DNA of 64,000 nt from contig CABIZZ010000001.1 in assembly GCA_902363395.1 (NCBI GenBank), positions 62,001 to 126,000 on the forward strand, written 5' to 3'. Both the position numbers and the translations under genes were made by a program. Below the pieces are notes generated by a model. The model was not told where the DNA came from and did no database searches. It saw only the letters and a list, made by a program, of their open reading frames with translations. Source of the stretch: Streptococcaceae bacterium. GTDB taxonomy: Bacteria > Bacillota > Bacilli > Lactobacillales > Streptococcaceae. Position 1 is the first letter of the stretch; every line of letters begins with the position of its first letter. Positions 37,391 through 47,416 of this stretch are shown here, piece after piece.

Positions 37391-38638
37391 ATGAATCAAA
37401 TTGAAGAATGGATGAATAGCCGAATTGGACTCAATTTTCGTTCAGGCTTGGGGCGGATGCAACAGGCTGTAAAGCTCTTAGGGGACCCTCATGAAGCTGT
37501 TCCGATGATCCATGTGACGGGGACCAACGGTAAGGGCTCGACTATTGCGTTTATGCGCCAGCTATTCCAACAACATGGCCTAAAAGTCGGGACCTTTACT
37601 TCTCCGCATATTGTTAGTATGCATGATCGGATTTGTATCAATGGGCAACCAATTTCGGATCAAGATCTGATTCGCTTGGGTCAGAGCATCCAAGCGATGG
37701 AGTCTCAGCTTCTTGAGACTCACGACCAACTCTCTTACTTTGAGATTATCACCCTCTTGGCCTTTTTGTATTTCCATGAACAAAAAGTAGACCTGGCCTT
37801 GATCGAGGTTGGGATCGGAGGGCTCCTTGATACGACCAACGTCATCACAGGAGAGGTAGCAGTGATCACCTCAGTAGGGCTGGATCACCAGGAGACCTTG
37901 GGAGGAAGCCTAGAGGCCATTGCTAGGCAAAAAGCTGGGATCTTTAAAACCGGGAAGCCGGCTGTTATCGGTCCACTGGCTAAAGAGGCTGAGCAAGTCT
38001 GCATAGAAAAGGCCCAGGTAATAGGCTGTCCACTGGCTCGCTATGGAGAAAATTTCCAACTGGTAAAGGGCGTCTTTCAAGATGCGCAGCATCGGTTTGA
38101 CTCACTGAAAATTGGGCTCAATGGAGCTTATCAGGAAGAGAATGCTGCGGTGGCTCTCGAAGCCTTTCTCCTCTTCATGGAGCAGAGAGGTCTGGCGGTC
38201 GATGAAAACGGTGTTCGGGAGGCTTTGCAAGCGACTAGCTGGCCGGGTCGTCTGGAGAACTTTGACCAAGGCGTCTATCTAGATGGCGCTCATAACCCCC
38301 ATGCCATCCATCGCTTGGTCGAATATGCCCGCACCTTTTCAGATAAGCGCGTGAAGATCCTCTTTGGCGCTTTAAAACGCAAGGATTACCAGGGGATGTT
38401 GGAGATCTTTGCAAGCGACTTGCCGGAGGCGGACTTGACGGTGACGACCTTTGCTTATGGGGAAGTGGTCCAAGAGGCGGATGGCTTAGGCTATCCTTAT
38501 GTGGCGGATTTCAGAGATTATTTGCAAGATTTTTATAGCCGACAAGATGGTCAAGAGGTGCTTTTTGTCACTGGTTCTCTCTACTTTATTTCCGAAGTTC
38601 GCGCATATCTATTAGAGCAAGGAAAGAATCCTTTATAG
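37391..38638 (+). CDS. folC: bifunctional folylpolyglutamate/dihydrofolate synthase
   Basis: Mur-ligase-like cytoplasmic enzyme of 415 residues that adds glutamate to dihydropteroate and folates. The ATP loop 'VTGTNGKGSTIAFM' (about 43-56), the 'TSPHIVSMHDRI' folate loop, the 'IEVGIGGLLDTTNVI' segment and the C-terminal 'YLDGAHNPHA' are all present. Starts right after a terminator, with AGGAGAAAGGT as ribosome site. Confidence 0.94.
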   Translation: MNQIEEWMNSRIGLNFRSGLGRMQQAVKLLGDPHEAVPMIHVTGTNGKGSTIAFMRQLFQQHGLKVGTFTSPHIVSMHDRICINGQPISDQDLIRLGQSIQAMESQLLETHDQLSYFEIITLLAFLYFHEQKVDLALIEVGIGGLLDTTNVITGEVAVITSVGLDHQETLGGSLEAIARQKAGIFKTGKPAVIGPLAKEAEQVCIEKAQVIGCPLARYGENFQLVKGVFQDAQHRFDSLKIGLNGAYQEENAAVALEAFLLFMEQRGLAVDENGVREALQATSWPGRLENFDQGVYLDGAHNPHAIHRLVEYARTFSDKRVKILFGALKRKDYQGMLEIFASDLPEADLTVTTFAYGEVVQEADGLGYPYVADFRDYLQDFYSRQDGQEVLFVTGSLYFISEVRAYLLEQGKNPL

Positions 38639-38668
38639 GTAGCAACTCTCATCGGCCAGTCATAAAGA

Positions 38669-38697
38669 TTGACCAAAAACAGGCTCTAACGTATACT
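38669..38697 (+). promoter_or_regulatory. promoter of the small lipoprotein gene
   Basis: TTGACC (38669-38674) and TATACT (38692-38697) are 17 bases apart. Confidence 0.7.
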
Positions 38698-38759
38698 AAA
38701 GGTGAGCCACAAATGAACGGGGAAGTCCGTTGAAAAGTTGGCGCGAAAGGAGACCATCC

Positions 38760-39182
38760 ATGGCAAAGAAAGTAACTGCTTTATTAGCAACAGCTACAGT
38801 CCTCCTACTTGGAGCGTGTTCGAACCAGCAAACACCATCGCAAACGAACACGTCATCAAGTGCGACGACCACAACGGCAACTTCTTCTCAACAGACAACG
38901 ACTAGTCCGCAGGTTAACCAAACAGGTCTGGACGGAACCTATATGGGAATGGATGAAAGCGATCAAGTGACGCTCGTCATCGCTGGTGATTCAGGGACTT
39001 GGACGGCTGTAGAGGCAGATGGAGAGCAAGAGCTGAAACAAGTCAAGCTAGATGCTGCCAACCAGATCCTTTTTATCGGAGATGATGGCTACCGCTATCA
39101 ACTGGAGGGGCAACAATTGACCCTGAAGGAAGCGGATCAAGACTTGGGTGATCAGGATACGATTGTTCTGACCAAGCAATAA
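38760..39182 (+). CDS. small lipoprotein of unknown function
   Basis: 140-residue lipoprotein: signal peptide ending 'LLLGACSN' (Cys19), then a Ser/Thr/Gln-rich low-complexity linker (about 20-58) and a compact domain of about 80 residues ('LDGTYMGMDESDQVTLVI', 'GYRYQLEGQQLTL') that looks like a small beta-barrel. The ATG at 38760 (MAKKVTALLA) is preferred, because AAAGGAGA lies just before it. No family recognised. It ends at a structured repeat that includes a terminator. Confidence 0.7.
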   Translation: MAKKVTALLATATVLLLGACSNQQTPSQTNTSSSATTTTATSSQQTTTSPQVNQTGLDGTYMGMDESDQVTLVIAGDSGTWTAVEADGEQELKQVKLDAANQILFIGDDGYRYQLEGQQLTLKEADQDLGDQDTIVLTKQ

Positions 39183-39194
39183 ACTAGCAGAAGT

Positions 39195-39375
39195 GAGAGT
39201 GGGACAGAAATCGGTAATTCGTTAGCATTCGATTTCGTCGTCCCACCTCCGCACAGTTGAGTAGGGTTGTAAAAGCTGATGAAATCAGCGCAGTAGAGCC
39301 CACTCAACCACTGCGTCTTGCTCGATAATCCAAAGACAATTGAGAGGCTAGGACTTTTGTCCCAGCCTCTTTTTT
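39195..39375. repeat. structured intergenic repeat, copy 1
   Basis: About 181 bases, nearly identical to 42018-42198. It can fold into three hairpins. The first is GTGGGAC/GTCCCAC with inner GAAATCG/CGATTTC. The second is GTTGAGT/ACTCAAC, enclosing a GCTGAT/ATCAGC arm. The third is GAGGCTaGGAC/GTCCcAGCCTC followed by TTTTTT, a strong terminator. It follows a lipoprotein gene. No ORF is supported in it. Confidence 0.85.
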
Positions 39376-39388
39376 CATTTTATCGGGT

Positions 39389-39417
39389 TTGCGCTCCCTT
39401 CTTAGAACTGGTATACT
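39389..39417 (+). promoter_or_regulatory. cls promoter
   Basis: TTGCGC (39389-39394) and TATACT (39412-39417) are 17 bases apart, 24 bases before the cls start. Confidence 0.7.
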
Positions 39418-39441
39418 AGTAGGGATTATAAAAGAAGGAGA

Positions 39442-40983
39442 ATGAGGGTGAGTTTTCGAAAGATTCGATTGTTAATGTCCAAATATGGGTTCAGTATCCT
39501 CTTTATGGGGTTTGAACTCTGGCTGTCCTTTGCGGCCTTCTTTTGGTTAAATGAATGGTTCCCCAACTGGATGTCTGTCACCATCATGGTCCTTTTGTAT
39601 ATCTCGACCATTTTGGCGATCGTCAACCGAAATATGCCTCCAGAGAGCAAGGTGACCTGGCTCTTAATCGCCGTCATCCCTGTCTTTGGTTCCCTTCTTT
39701 ACCTCATGTTTGGGGAACGGCGTCTGTCCAAAAAAGAAATGGTCCAGTTGGAAAATATGGAATCCATGAATTTCCGTGAGGACAACAGCCGTGAGCTTCG
39801 CCTGCAATTGAAAGAAGAGAGTAAGAGTGTCTATGGGATGGTCAAGTCTATTCTGTCCATGGACCACAACGCAGACCTCTACAATGGGACGGCTTCGACC
39901 TTTTTCCCACTAGGGGACCAGATGCTCCCACAATTGTTGGAGGATTTGCGCTCAGCCAAGAAATTTATCTTTCTCGAATTCTATATCATCGAGGAAGGTC
40001 TCATGTGGAACAGCATCCTAGAGATTCTACTTGAGAAAGTCAAAGAAGGGGTCGAAGTGAAGCTGCTCTACGATGATATTGGCTGTATGGCGACCCTGAA
40101 GGGAAACTACACCAGACGCTTGCGCAAGTTAGGCATTGATGCCCATAAGTTTAACAAGGTGGTGCCACGATTGACGGTGGCTTATAACAATCGAGACCAC
40201 CGCAAGATCCTGGTCATTGATGGCCAGATTGGCTATACAGGTGGCGTTAACCTAGCGGATGAGTATATCAACCAGAGAGAACGCTTCGGTCATTGGAAGG
40301 ATAGTGCAGTGCGCTTGGACGGTCGAGCTGTCAAGGCCTTGACGCGACTCTTTCTCATGAACTGGTACATCAACCAGGGAGAGATTGAAGATTTCGATAA
40401 ATACCATATGGAAAACCAAGCGGTAGATGGAGAAGGCTTCTATATCCCCTTTGGGAGTGGACCGAAACCCATCTACAAGTCCCAGGTTGGTAAGTCTGTG
40501 TATCAGAATATCATCAATCAGGCAACAGACTATGTCTACATTACGACCCCTTATTTAATCATTGATTATGATTTGACGGAAGATATTCGAAATGCGGCTC
40601 TCCGTGGTGTCGATGTACGCATCGTGACCCCTTTCATTCCGGATAAAAAATTGATCCAAATCGTTATACGAGGGGCTTATCCAGACCTGATGGAAGCAGG
40701 GGTGAAAATCTATGAATACACCCCAGGCTTTATCCATAGCAAGCAAGTATTGGCCGACGATGAAGTCGCAGTAGTCGGGACCATTAACTTTGACTATCGG
40801 AGCCTAGTTCATCACTATGAGAATGCTGTCTGGATGTATCGAAGCCCAGAATTGACCAAGATCCGAGCAGATTTTGAAGAGATATTCTCCGTATCTCAGC
40901 AGATCCAGTTGGACACTTTCCGGATCACCTGGTACCAGCATTTGATCAAAGAAATTATGCAGTTATTTGCGCCCATGCTATAG
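39442..40983 (+). CDS. cls: cardiolipin synthase
   Basis: Membrane phospholipase-D-type enzyme of 513 residues that joins two phosphatidylglycerol molecules to make cardiolipin. Two N-terminal membrane segments (about 13-33 and 42-62, with a third hydrophobic stretch near 73-90) precede two HKD domains: 'HRKILVIDGQIGYTGGVN' and 'HSKQVLADDEVAVVGTINFD'. GAAGGAG before the ATG. Own promoter and terminator. Confidence 0.94.
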   Translation: MRVSFRKIRLLMSKYGFSILFMGFELWLSFAAFFWLNEWFPNWMSVTIMVLLYISTILAIVNRNMPPESKVTWLLIAVIPVFGSLLYLMFGERRLSKKEMVQLENMESMNFREDNSRELRLQLKEESKSVYGMVKSILSMDHNADLYNGTASTFFPLGDQMLPQLLEDLRSAKKFIFLEFYIIEEGLMWNSILEILLEKVKEGVEVKLLYDDIGCMATLKGNYTRRLRKLGIDAHKFNKVVPRLTVAYNNRDHRKILVIDGQIGYTGGVNLADEYINQRERFGHWKDSAVRLDGRAVKALTRLFLMNWYINQGEIEDFDKYHMENQAVDGEGFYIPFGSGPKPIYKSQVGKSVYQNIINQATDYVYITTPYLIIDYDLTEDIRNAALRGVDVRIVTPFIPDKKLIQIVIRGAYPDLMEAGVKIYEYTPGFIHSKQVLADDEVAVVGTINFDYRSLVHHYENAVWMYRSPELTKIRADFEEIFSVSQQIQLDTFRITWYQHLIKEIMQLFAPML

Positions 40984-40998
40984 GCGATAGGCGATTAG

Positions 40999-41028
40999 AT
41001 CCCTTCTCAAGAGAAGGGATTTTTTTAT
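40999..41028 (+). terminator. terminator after cls
   Basis: ATCCCTTCTC (40999-41008) pairs with GAGAAGGGAT (41011-41020) around a 2-base DNA loop, followed by T6. Confidence 0.9.
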
Positions 41029-41099
41029 TACGAAGGAGAGACAAAATATTACAATTTCCTTACATACGCTTGTCTAAGAATGTTCCAGGGGGCTAATTT

Positions 41100-41108
41100 T
41101 GGTATAAT
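41100..41108 (+). promoter_or_regulatory. promoter of the 288-aa lipoprotein (extended -10)
   Basis: TGGTATAAT with TATAAT at 41103-41108, 31 bases before the start; the -35 region is weak. Confidence 0.5.
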
Positions 41109-41139
41109 GGACATAATCTATAAAAAATAAGGAGAACTT

Positions 41140-42006
41140 ATGAAAAAGCTCGTAAAATATGGTGTCTTACCAGCCTGCTTGTTGTTGTTGGCAGCTTGTT
41201 CGTCAAAACCAGCTACTGAGAAAAAACCAGCCAAAGAGGACAAGGTAGAACAATCTAGCGAATCAAAAGAAGAAAAAACAAAAAAACAAATTGAGAAAGA
41301 TGGAGATATCATTCTTCGTGCCATCTTCACTGACCATTCTTCTGGTTTCACAACTTTAATGGGAACATCAGTTGACAAATGGAAAAAACAAATTACTGAA
41401 AAATTTGTTGATGAAAATGCATCAAAATATCTACCTGCAGAAGACTTTACACTTGAACTGACAACTGAAACATTTACTCCAGAAAAAATCTTGGAATTGT
41501 TTGACCAAGCTCGTTTCAAAGTGCTAGCAACGATTGGTGATGACTATGAAATCACTAAGGTTGAAGACGAAGGAGATACTGCGACAGTTACCTTCAAATC
41601 TCGTGCCATTGCAACACGTGACTTGGCTAACTTAATCAACCGTGCAAAATCTAGTCTGTTTGAAAACGGAATTGAAGATGTTAAAAAATTAGAAGACAAC
41701 ACAGATCCAGATCTAGAAAAACGCTTGTCTCTATTGAATAACTTCTTGTTCTACTATGCTTTTGACCGTTTGAATGAAGACTTTGGTTACATCGAACCAC
41801 GCGAGTACACGTTGGAATTGACGAAAACCAAAGAAGGACGTTACATCCTTAGTGATGAAAGCTTCCTTGAATTGCGTAAGGAAATCTTTGTAAACGAATA
41901 CTCTGCTGATGGAGCTGAAACTCGTAAAGGAAGCAATTCTTCACAGAATGATTCTTCAACTAGCAAGGATTCAGACACAAGCTCAACCTCAAAAGATAAA
42001 GTATAA
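41140..42006 (+). CDS. lipoprotein of unknown function
   Basis: 288-residue lipoprotein. The signal peptide ends 'LLLLAACSS' (Cys20); a Lys/Glu-rich linker (about 24-52) leads into a globular domain of about 200 residues ('EKFVDENASKYLPAEDFTLELTT', 'GYIEPREYTLELTKTKEG'). The tail from about 258 is almost all Ser, Asp, Thr and Lys. No known domain recognised. Single-gene unit, ended by the second copy of the structured repeat. Confidence 0.75.
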   Translation: MKKLVKYGVLPACLLLLAACSSKPATEKKPAKEDKVEQSSESKEEKTKKQIEKDGDIILRAIFTDHSSGFTTLMGTSVDKWKKQITEKFVDENASKYLPAEDFTLELTTETFTPEKILELFDQARFKVLATIGDDYEITKVEDEGDTATVTFKSRAIATRDLANLINRAKSSLFENGIEDVKKLEDNTDPDLEKRLSLLNNFLFYYAFDRLNEDFGYIEPREYTLELTKTKEGRYILSDESFLELRKEIFVNEYSADGAETRKGSNSSQNDSSTSKDSDTSSTSKDKV

Positions 42007-42017
42007 ACCCATAAAAA

Positions 42018-42198
42018 GAGAGTGGGACAGAAATCGGTAATTCGTTAGAATTCGATTTCGTCATCCCACCTCCGCACAGTTGAGTAGGGCTGTAAAAGCT
42101 GATAAAATCAGCGTAGTAGAGCCCACTCAACCACTGCGTCTTGCTCGATAATCCAAAGACAATTGAGAGGCTAGGACTTTTGTCCCAGCCTCTTTTTA
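42018..42198. repeat. structured intergenic repeat, copy 2
   Basis: Same element as 39195-39375, with only about five base differences. In copy 2 a GGGCT/AGCCC pairing in the second hairpin is perfect where copy 1 has a G-U wobble (GGGTT), which fits selection for RNA structure. It too lies directly after a lipoprotein gene and ends in the GAGGCTaGGAC/GTCCcAGCCTC terminator. Confidence 0.85.
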
Positions 42199-42301
42199 TT
42201 TGCTCTTTTCTTTTTCCCATATTGCTGTACAGAGAGCTCAGAATAGTATAAAATTAATAGTGGAGAATTGGGCATAGATTCCGATTTTTAGGATGATTTT
42301 A

Positions 42302-42310
42302 TGTTATAAT
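42302..42310 (+). promoter_or_regulatory. capsule operon promoter (extended -10)
   Basis: TGTTATAAT with TATAAT at 42305-42310, 28 bases before the chosen wzg start. No convincing -35. It is the only good promoter seen before the polysaccharide genes. Confidence 0.55.
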
Positions 42311-42337
42311 ATTTAAGAAAATAGTATGGGGGATAAA

Positions 42338-43816
42338 ATGAATCGAAGCAGAAAAAACAAACGTTCAACCAGAACTAGCAGTTGGGATCAGCTACGTATT
42401 GTCAATAGTGCTCTCTGGGTCTTAACGCTACTTGTGGCTGGACTCTTTCTTTATAATATCTTTAGCTACAATATCCTAGCTTTTCGTTATTTGAATATCC
42501 TTATGACGGCCTTGCTAGTTGGCGGACTTTTTTTAACCTTGGGTTTGATCCTTGCAGGCAAGGCTAAAAAGACGACGCTATTTTTATTGGTCCTAGGCTT
42601 GCTAGGGACTTCCGTGGGGACCTATGTTACCCAACAATTGGTCGATGTCGCTGGAAATGTGAACCGAAATGCCAATTATACGGAATTTGAAATGGCTGTC
42701 TATGTCAAAGCGGATAGTCCAATCCAAGATATCAAAGAAATTAGCAGTGTAGCGGCACCTACGGGAAATAACAATGCAGACGATCTTCTAGCCTTGGTAG
42801 AGGAAGTGAAGAAAACGCGCCAGCATGACTTGACCATTGAAGATGTGAAATCTTATGCGGCAGCCTACCAGGCCCTACAAGAAGACAAGACAAAAGCCAT
42901 TGCCTTGAATAGTACCTTTGAAGATACCATTGCAAGTGTGGATGCTGACTATGCGAAAAAATTAAAGAAAATTTACTCTTACAAGATTCGACGTCAAGTT
43001 GAAACCAAGGCAAAGGCAGATGCCAATGCGGACACCTTTAACATCTATGTTAGTGGGATTGATACTTATGGTCCAGTCACTTCGGTTTCTCGGTCTGATG
43101 TCAACATTATCATGACGGTCAACCGAAAGACCAAGCAAGTCTTGCTGACGACGACTCCGCGTGATGCCTATGTACCGATCGCCGATGGCGGAAACAACCA
43201 AGGGGATAAATTGACCCACGCTGGGATTTATGGAGTAGATGCGTCTATTCATACCTTAGAAAATCTGTATGGCATCAAGATCGACTACTATGTCCGATTG
43301 AACTTCACATCTTTCTTGAAACTTGTCGACCTGGTCGGAGGGATTGATGTAGAAAATGATCAAGAATTTACAAGTCTACACGGCAACTACCACTTCCCTG
43401 TAGGAAAAGTCCACTTGGATTCGGAACAAGCCCTTGGCTTTGTCCGTGAACGCTACTCTCTCGAAGGTGGAGACAACGATCGTGGGAAGAACCAAGAAAA
43501 AGTAATCGCAGCCATTATCCATAAATTAACATCAACCAAAGCATTGAGCAATTACAATGAAATCGTTTCTGGTTTACAAGATTCCTTGCAAACCAATATG
43601 CCCTTGCCAACGATTATGAATTTGGTGAATACACAGTTGGAAACTGGCGGAAGCTACAAGGTGACTTCTCAAGCTGTCACTGGACAAGGACGAAATGATT
43701 TGCCTTCATATGCTATGCCAGGATCTGCCCTCTACATGATGGAGCTGAATGCTGATAGTGTGGCCCAAGCCAAAGAAAAGATAAACCAAACCATGGAAGG
43801 AAAAAACAATGATTGA
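42338..43816 (+). CDS. wzg: capsule regulator/attachment protein Wzg (CpsA), LytR-CpsA-Psr family
   Basis: 492-residue membrane protein, first gene of the capsule operon. Three N-terminal membrane segments (about 20-105) are followed by an accessory domain and the LCP domain (about 225-390) with '[14 protein letters not shown]' and '[20 protein letters not shown]', whose arginines and aspartates bind polyprenyl-pyrophosphate. LCP proteins transfer finished polysaccharide from lipid to peptidoglycan. The ATG at 42338 is chosen over 42326 because GGGGGAT is then properly spaced. The 3' end overlaps wzh by 8 bases. Confidence 0.92.
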   Translation: MNRSRKNKRSTRTSSWDQLRIVNSALWVLTLLVAGLFLYNIFSYNILAFRYLNILMTALLVGGLFLTLGLILAGKAKKTTLFLLVLGLLGTSVGTYVTQQLVDVAGNVNRNANYTEFEMAVYVKADSPIQDIKEISSVAAPTGNNNADDLLALVEEVKKTRQHDLTIEDVKSYAAAYQALQEDKTKAIALNSTFEDTIASVDADYAKKLKKIYSYKIRRQVETKAKADANADTFNIYVSGIDTYGPVTSVSRSDVNIIMTVNRKTKQVLLTTTPRDAYVPIADGGNNQGDKLTHAGIYGVDASIHTLENLYGIKIDYYVRLNFTSFLKLVDLVGGIDVENDQEFTSLHGNYHFPVGKVHLDSEQALGFVRERYSLEGGDNDRGKNQEKVIAAIIHKLTSTKALSNYNEIVSGLQDSLQTNMPLPTIMNLVNTQLETGGSYKVTSQAVTGQGRNDLPSYAMPGSALYMMELNADSVAQAKEKINQTMEGKNND

Positions 43817-44540
43817 TATTCATTCACACATTGTCTTTGATGTGGATGATGGACCAAAGACGATTGAGGATAGCAAGCTCCTCATCGAGGAAAGCTACCG
43901 TCAAGGGGTTCGTACCATCGTTTCGACATCTCATCGTCGAAAAGGGATGTTTGAAACCCCAGAAGAAAAGATCTATCAAAACTACTTGGCAGTAAAAGAG
44001 ATGGTGGAGACCTATCTGCCTGACATGACCTTGCATTTCGGAGCAGAAATCTACTATACGCGAGACATCTTAGAAAAGCTAGAAGCTGGGACCATTCCAA
44101 CACTTGCTGAGACCAGTTTTGCCTTGATTGAATTTAGTATGGCGACGCCCTACAAGGAGATTCACCAAGCCTTAAGTGCGGTCTTGCGCTTAGGAGTGAC
44201 TCCGGTGGTTGCCCATATTGAACGGTACCACTGTTTGGAAAAGAATGAAAAAAGAGTGCAGGAATTGATCCGAATGGGATGCTATACCCAGATCAATAGT
44301 TCGAGTGTCCTCAAGCCTAAACTGTTTGGTGATCGCTACAAGTTCATGAAACATCGTGCCCAATATTTCTTGGACAAGGACTTGGTCCATTTTGTTGCCA
44401 GCGATATGCACAATGTCGATCAGCGCCCTCCATACATGGAAAAAGCTTATCAGTTGATTGAAAAACGCTACGGCAGTGACCGGGCGCGTGCCCTCTTTGT
44501 TGAAAATCAACAAACATTATTGGATGACGAATTATTTTAA
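43809..44540 (+). CDS. wzh: capsule tyrosine-protein phosphatase Wzh (CpsB)
   Basis: 243-residue PHP-fold, metal-dependent phosphotyrosine phosphatase that dephosphorylates Wze. Metal ligands are seen in '[16 protein letters not shown]' (His5, His7), '[12 protein letters not shown]', 'FGAEIYYT', 'VVAHIERY' and '[14 protein letters not shown]'. Order and overlap with wzg match the pneumococcal capsule loci. Confidence 0.94.
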   Translation: MIDIHSHIVFDVDDGPKTIEDSKLLIEESYRQGVRTIVSTSHRRKGMFETPEEKIYQNYLAVKEMVETYLPDMTLHFGAEIYYTRDILEKLEAGTIPTLAETSFALIEFSMATPYKEIHQALSAVLRLGVTPVVAHIERYHCLEKNEKRVQELIRMGCYTQINSSSVLKPKLFGDRYKFMKHRAQYFLDKDLVHFVASDMHNVDQRPPYMEKAYQLIEKRYGSDRARALFVENQQTLLDDELF

Positions 44541-44582
44541 TCATCAAGTTCCATCACGGGGATTGAAAAGGAGAAAGTGAAT

Positions 44583-45278
44583 ATGAAAAACCAAGAGAGC
44601 AAAGAGATCGAATTGGATGTGGTCTCCCTCTTTAAAACCTTATGGCGTCGTAAATTCTCAATTATCATTACGGCCTTGTTGTTTGCGATTGGAGCCCTAG
44701 GTTACAGCGCTTTTGTAGCGAAAAAGATCTATCAAAGTACCAGCCGTATCTACGTGGTCAGCCGTCAGAACCAAGAAAACAATGCCTTGACCAACCAAGA
44801 TTTGCAAGCGGGATCCTACTTGGTTAAGGACTATCGCGAGATTATCCTCTCTCAAAACGTTTTGAACCAAGCCATTGAAGAGTTGAAGTTGGAAATGACG
44901 CCAACAGAGCTTGCTAAGAAAGTCTCAGTGGCAGTACCGACAGATACTCGGATTTTGTCCATCACAGCATCAGACCCAGATCCAAAAGAAGCAGCTCGCA
45001 TCGCGAATGGCTTGAAAGATGTAGCGGCAGAAAAAATTATTGCTGTAACCAAGGTGTCTGACGTAACGACTTTGGATGAGGCTGTTGTCCCGCAAAATCC
45101 TTCTTCACCAAATATCAAACGAAATGTTGTCATTGGCTTTGTCCTTGGTGGTGTCTTGATTTCCATTCTGGTGATCTTGTCAGAGGTATTGGATGACCGT
45201 GTGAAGAAACCAGAAGATATCGAAGAAGTGATGGGCATCACACTATTAGGTGTGATCCCTAGTGTGAAGAAACTGTAA
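44583..45278 (+). CDS. wzd: capsule chain-length protein and kinase activator Wzd (CpsC)
   Basis: 231-residue Wzz-like membrane protein with two membrane segments (about 26-46 and 178-198) around an extracellular domain. The cytoplasmic C-terminus ('PEDIEEVMGITLLGVIPSVKKL') contacts and activates Wze. The ATG at 44583 is preferred to the GTG at 44577, which is only about 3 bases from the AAGGAG site. Confidence 0.93.
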   Translation: MKNQESKEIELDVVSLFKTLWRRKFSIIITALLFAIGALGYSAFVAKKIYQSTSRIYVVSRQNQENNALTNQDLQAGSYLVKDYREIILSQNVLNQAIEELKLEMTPTELAKKVSVAVPTDTRILSITASDPDPKEAARIANGLKDVAAEKIIAVTKVSDVTTLDEAVVPQNPSSPNIKRNVVIGFVLGGVLISILVILSEVLDDRVKKPEDIEEVMGITLLGVIPSVKKL

Positions 45279-45290
45279 GAGGGAGAATTC

Positions 45291-45986
45291 ATGGCAACCT
45301 TAGAAATTGTAAAAAGCAAATTAGCAGCGATGACTCAGGCTGAAGAGTATTTCAATGCCTTGAGTACCAATATTCAGTTGAGTGGGACCAATATTAAGGT
45401 CGTTGCCATCTCATCTGTGCAACCAAACGAAGGAAAATCAACCATTTCTACGAATTTGGCGACCGCCTTTGCGCGTGCGGGCTATCGTACCTTGTTGATC
45501 GATGCGGATATCCGTAACTCGGTCATGACAGGTGTCTTCAAGAGCCAAGGTCGTGTCGCAGGATTGACAGAAGTACTTTCTGGGAAGAGTGAGATCTCTC
45601 AAGCGATTGCGACGACAGATTATCCAAAACTGGATGTGCTCCTGGCAGGGCAGGTTTCTCCAAATCCAACGGGTCTCTTGCAAAGCAAAAACTTCGAGGT
45701 CATCATTGAGGCACTTCGCAATCACTATGACTATATCATTGTCGACACCCCACCAATTGGGATGGTGATTGATGCGGCGATTATTGCTCAACGCTGTGAT
45801 GGTAGCTTGATTGTGACAGCAGCAGGAGCTGTTAGTCGCAAGGCTGTTCAAAAGGCCAAAGAGCAACTGGAGCAGACAGGGACACCATTCCTAGGAGTGG
45901 TCCTCAATAAATTTGATATTCAATTAGAAAAATATGGTTCCTATGGTAATTACGGGAACTATGGCAATTACGGGAAAAAGAGATAA
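45291..45986 (+). CDS. wze: capsule tyrosine kinase Wze (CpsD)
   Basis: 231-residue bacterial tyrosine kinase that, with Wzd, controls capsule polymer length. Walker A 'PNEGKSTISTN', A' 'LLIDADIRNS' and B 'YIIVDTPP' are intact. The C-terminus is 'YGSYGNYGNYGNYG', a cluster of tyrosines that is the autophosphorylation site and the substrate of Wzh. Confidence 0.95.
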   Translation: MATLEIVKSKLAAMTQAEEYFNALSTNIQLSGTNIKVVAISSVQPNEGKSTISTNLATAFARAGYRTLLIDADIRNSVMTGVFKSQGRVAGLTEVLSGKSEISQAIATTDYPKLDVLLAGQVSPNPTGLLQSKNFEVIIEALRNHYDYIIVDTPPIGMVIDAAIIAQRCDGSLIVTAAGAVSRKAVQKAKEQLEQTGTPFLGVVLNKFDIQLEKYGSYGNYGNYGNYGKKR

Positions 45987-46005
45987 GGAATAGGATAGGG
46001 ATATT

Positions 46006-47379
46006 ATGACAGAAGGAAGGGGATTTCACAAATTTGCTTTGGCCTTTGTTCAAAGCTTACCAGTCTTAGTTGTGGCTTATTTGTTTAGTTTTGTGACAGA
46101 GACAGAAATCCACTCTAATACAATTTTCTATCTGTATTTGTTGCATTACGTAGCCTTTTACGTCAGCGATTACAACCAAGATTACTTCAAGCGGGGGCAT
46201 CTAGTCGATTTCTTACAAACCTTGAAATACAGCTTGTGCTTCGCGCTTGCCATCAGTTTTTCGAGCTTCTTTTTGGAGGAGAAGTTCTCCCTCTCCCGTC
46301 GCGGGATGGTTTATTTTCTATTTCTGCTAACACTTGTCCTTTATTTGATGAACTACCTCATCAAACGCTACTGGCGACGCTTCTATTATAGTCTCAAAGG
46401 AAGCCACAAGATTCTCTTGATTACGGCTCATTCTCGTATGGATAAAGTCCTGGATCGACTCCTTTCGTCCAATGATAGCGGTGGGGAAGTGGTTGCGGTG
46501 ACAGTATTAGACCGGCCAGACTTTCAACACCCCTCTGTTCGGGTTGTTCCAAAGGAAGACCTGTTGAATTTTGCGACCTATGAAGTGGTAGACGAAGTCT
46601 TTCTCAATCTTCCAAGTGAAGAGTATGATATTGGGGAGTATGTCTCACAATTTGAGACCATGGGGATCGACGTTACCGTCAACCTCAATGCTTTTGATTT
46701 GAACTTTGCCGGCAACAAACGGATTCGCGAAGTGGCTGGGCTTAATGTCGTCACCTTCTCGACCAACTTCTACAAGCCTAGCCATGTGACGGCAAAACGT
46801 GTGATTGATATCTGTGGTTCTTTGGTGGGCCTGGTTATCTGTGGCTTGGTGGGTATCGTGTTGGTGCCCTTGATTCGCAAGGATGGAGGTCCAGCTATTT
46901 TCGCTCAGAAGCGGGTCGGGAAAAATGGCCGCTATTTCAAGTTTTATAAGTTCCGTTCTATGTATGTCGATGCAGAAGAACGGAAAAAAGAATTGATGGA
47001 TCAAAACACCATGACCGGTGGCATGTTCAAAATGGACAATGACCCTCGGATTACGCCGATTGGACGCTTTATCCGCAAGACCAGTCTGGATGAGCTGCCC
47101 CAATTCTTTAATGTCCTAAAAGGAGACATGAGTCTGGTTGGGACCCGTCCGCCAACAGTGGATGAGTATGAGAAGTACACTCCAGAACAAAAACGCCGCT
47201 TGAGCTTTAAGCCTGGTATTACAGGACTCTGGCAGGTGAGTGGACGCAGCGAAATTACAGACTTTGATGAAGTGGTTCGCTTAGATGTATCTTATATTGA
47301 TGATTGGACCATTTGGTCAGATATTAAAATCTTGCTGAAAACGATCAAAGTTGTATTTAAACGAGATGGAGCGAAGTAG
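46006..47379 (+). CDS. wchA: initiating sugar-phosphate transferase WchA (CpsE type)
   Basis: 457-residue polyprenyl-phosphate sugar-1-phosphate transferase. Four to five N-terminal membrane segments and a central cytoplasmic region (about 130-255) precede the conserved transferase domain: '[21 protein letters not shown]', '[26 protein letters not shown]', '[13 protein letters not shown]'. By relation to CpsE/WchA it should start the repeat unit by moving glucose-1-phosphate to undecaprenyl phosphate. Sugar specificity is inferred from family. Confidence 0.9.
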   Translation: MTEGRGFHKFALAFVQSLPVLVVAYLFSFVTETEIHSNTIFYLYLLHYVAFYVSDYNQDYFKRGHLVDFLQTLKYSLCFALAISFSSFFLEEKFSLSRRGMVYFLFLLTLVLYLMNYLIKRYWRRFYYSLKGSHKILLITAHSRMDKVLDRLLSSNDSGGEVVAVTVLDRPDFQHPSVRVVPKEDLLNFATYEVVDEVFLNLPSEEYDIGEYVSQFETMGIDVTVNLNAFDLNFAGNKRIREVAGLNVVTFSTNFYKPSHVTAKRVIDICGSLVGLVICGLVGIVLVPLIRKDGGPAIFAQKRVGKNGRYFKFYKFRSMYVDAEERKKELMDQNTMTGGMFKMDNDPRITPIGRFIRKTSLDELPQFFNVLKGDMSLVGTRPPTVDEYEKYTPEQKRRLSFKPGITGLWQVSGRSEITDFDEVVRLDVSYIDDWTIWSDIKILLKTIKVVFKRDGAK

Positions 47380-47416
47380 GAAATTCCTGCTTCGTCCTTT
47401 CCATGTAAGGAGAAAA

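Noticed and set aside
41960..42220. Minus-strand 86-codon frame across the structured repeat copy 2.
   Set aside because: Copy 1 of the repeat does not support an equivalent frame, and the sequence is better explained by RNA hairpins.
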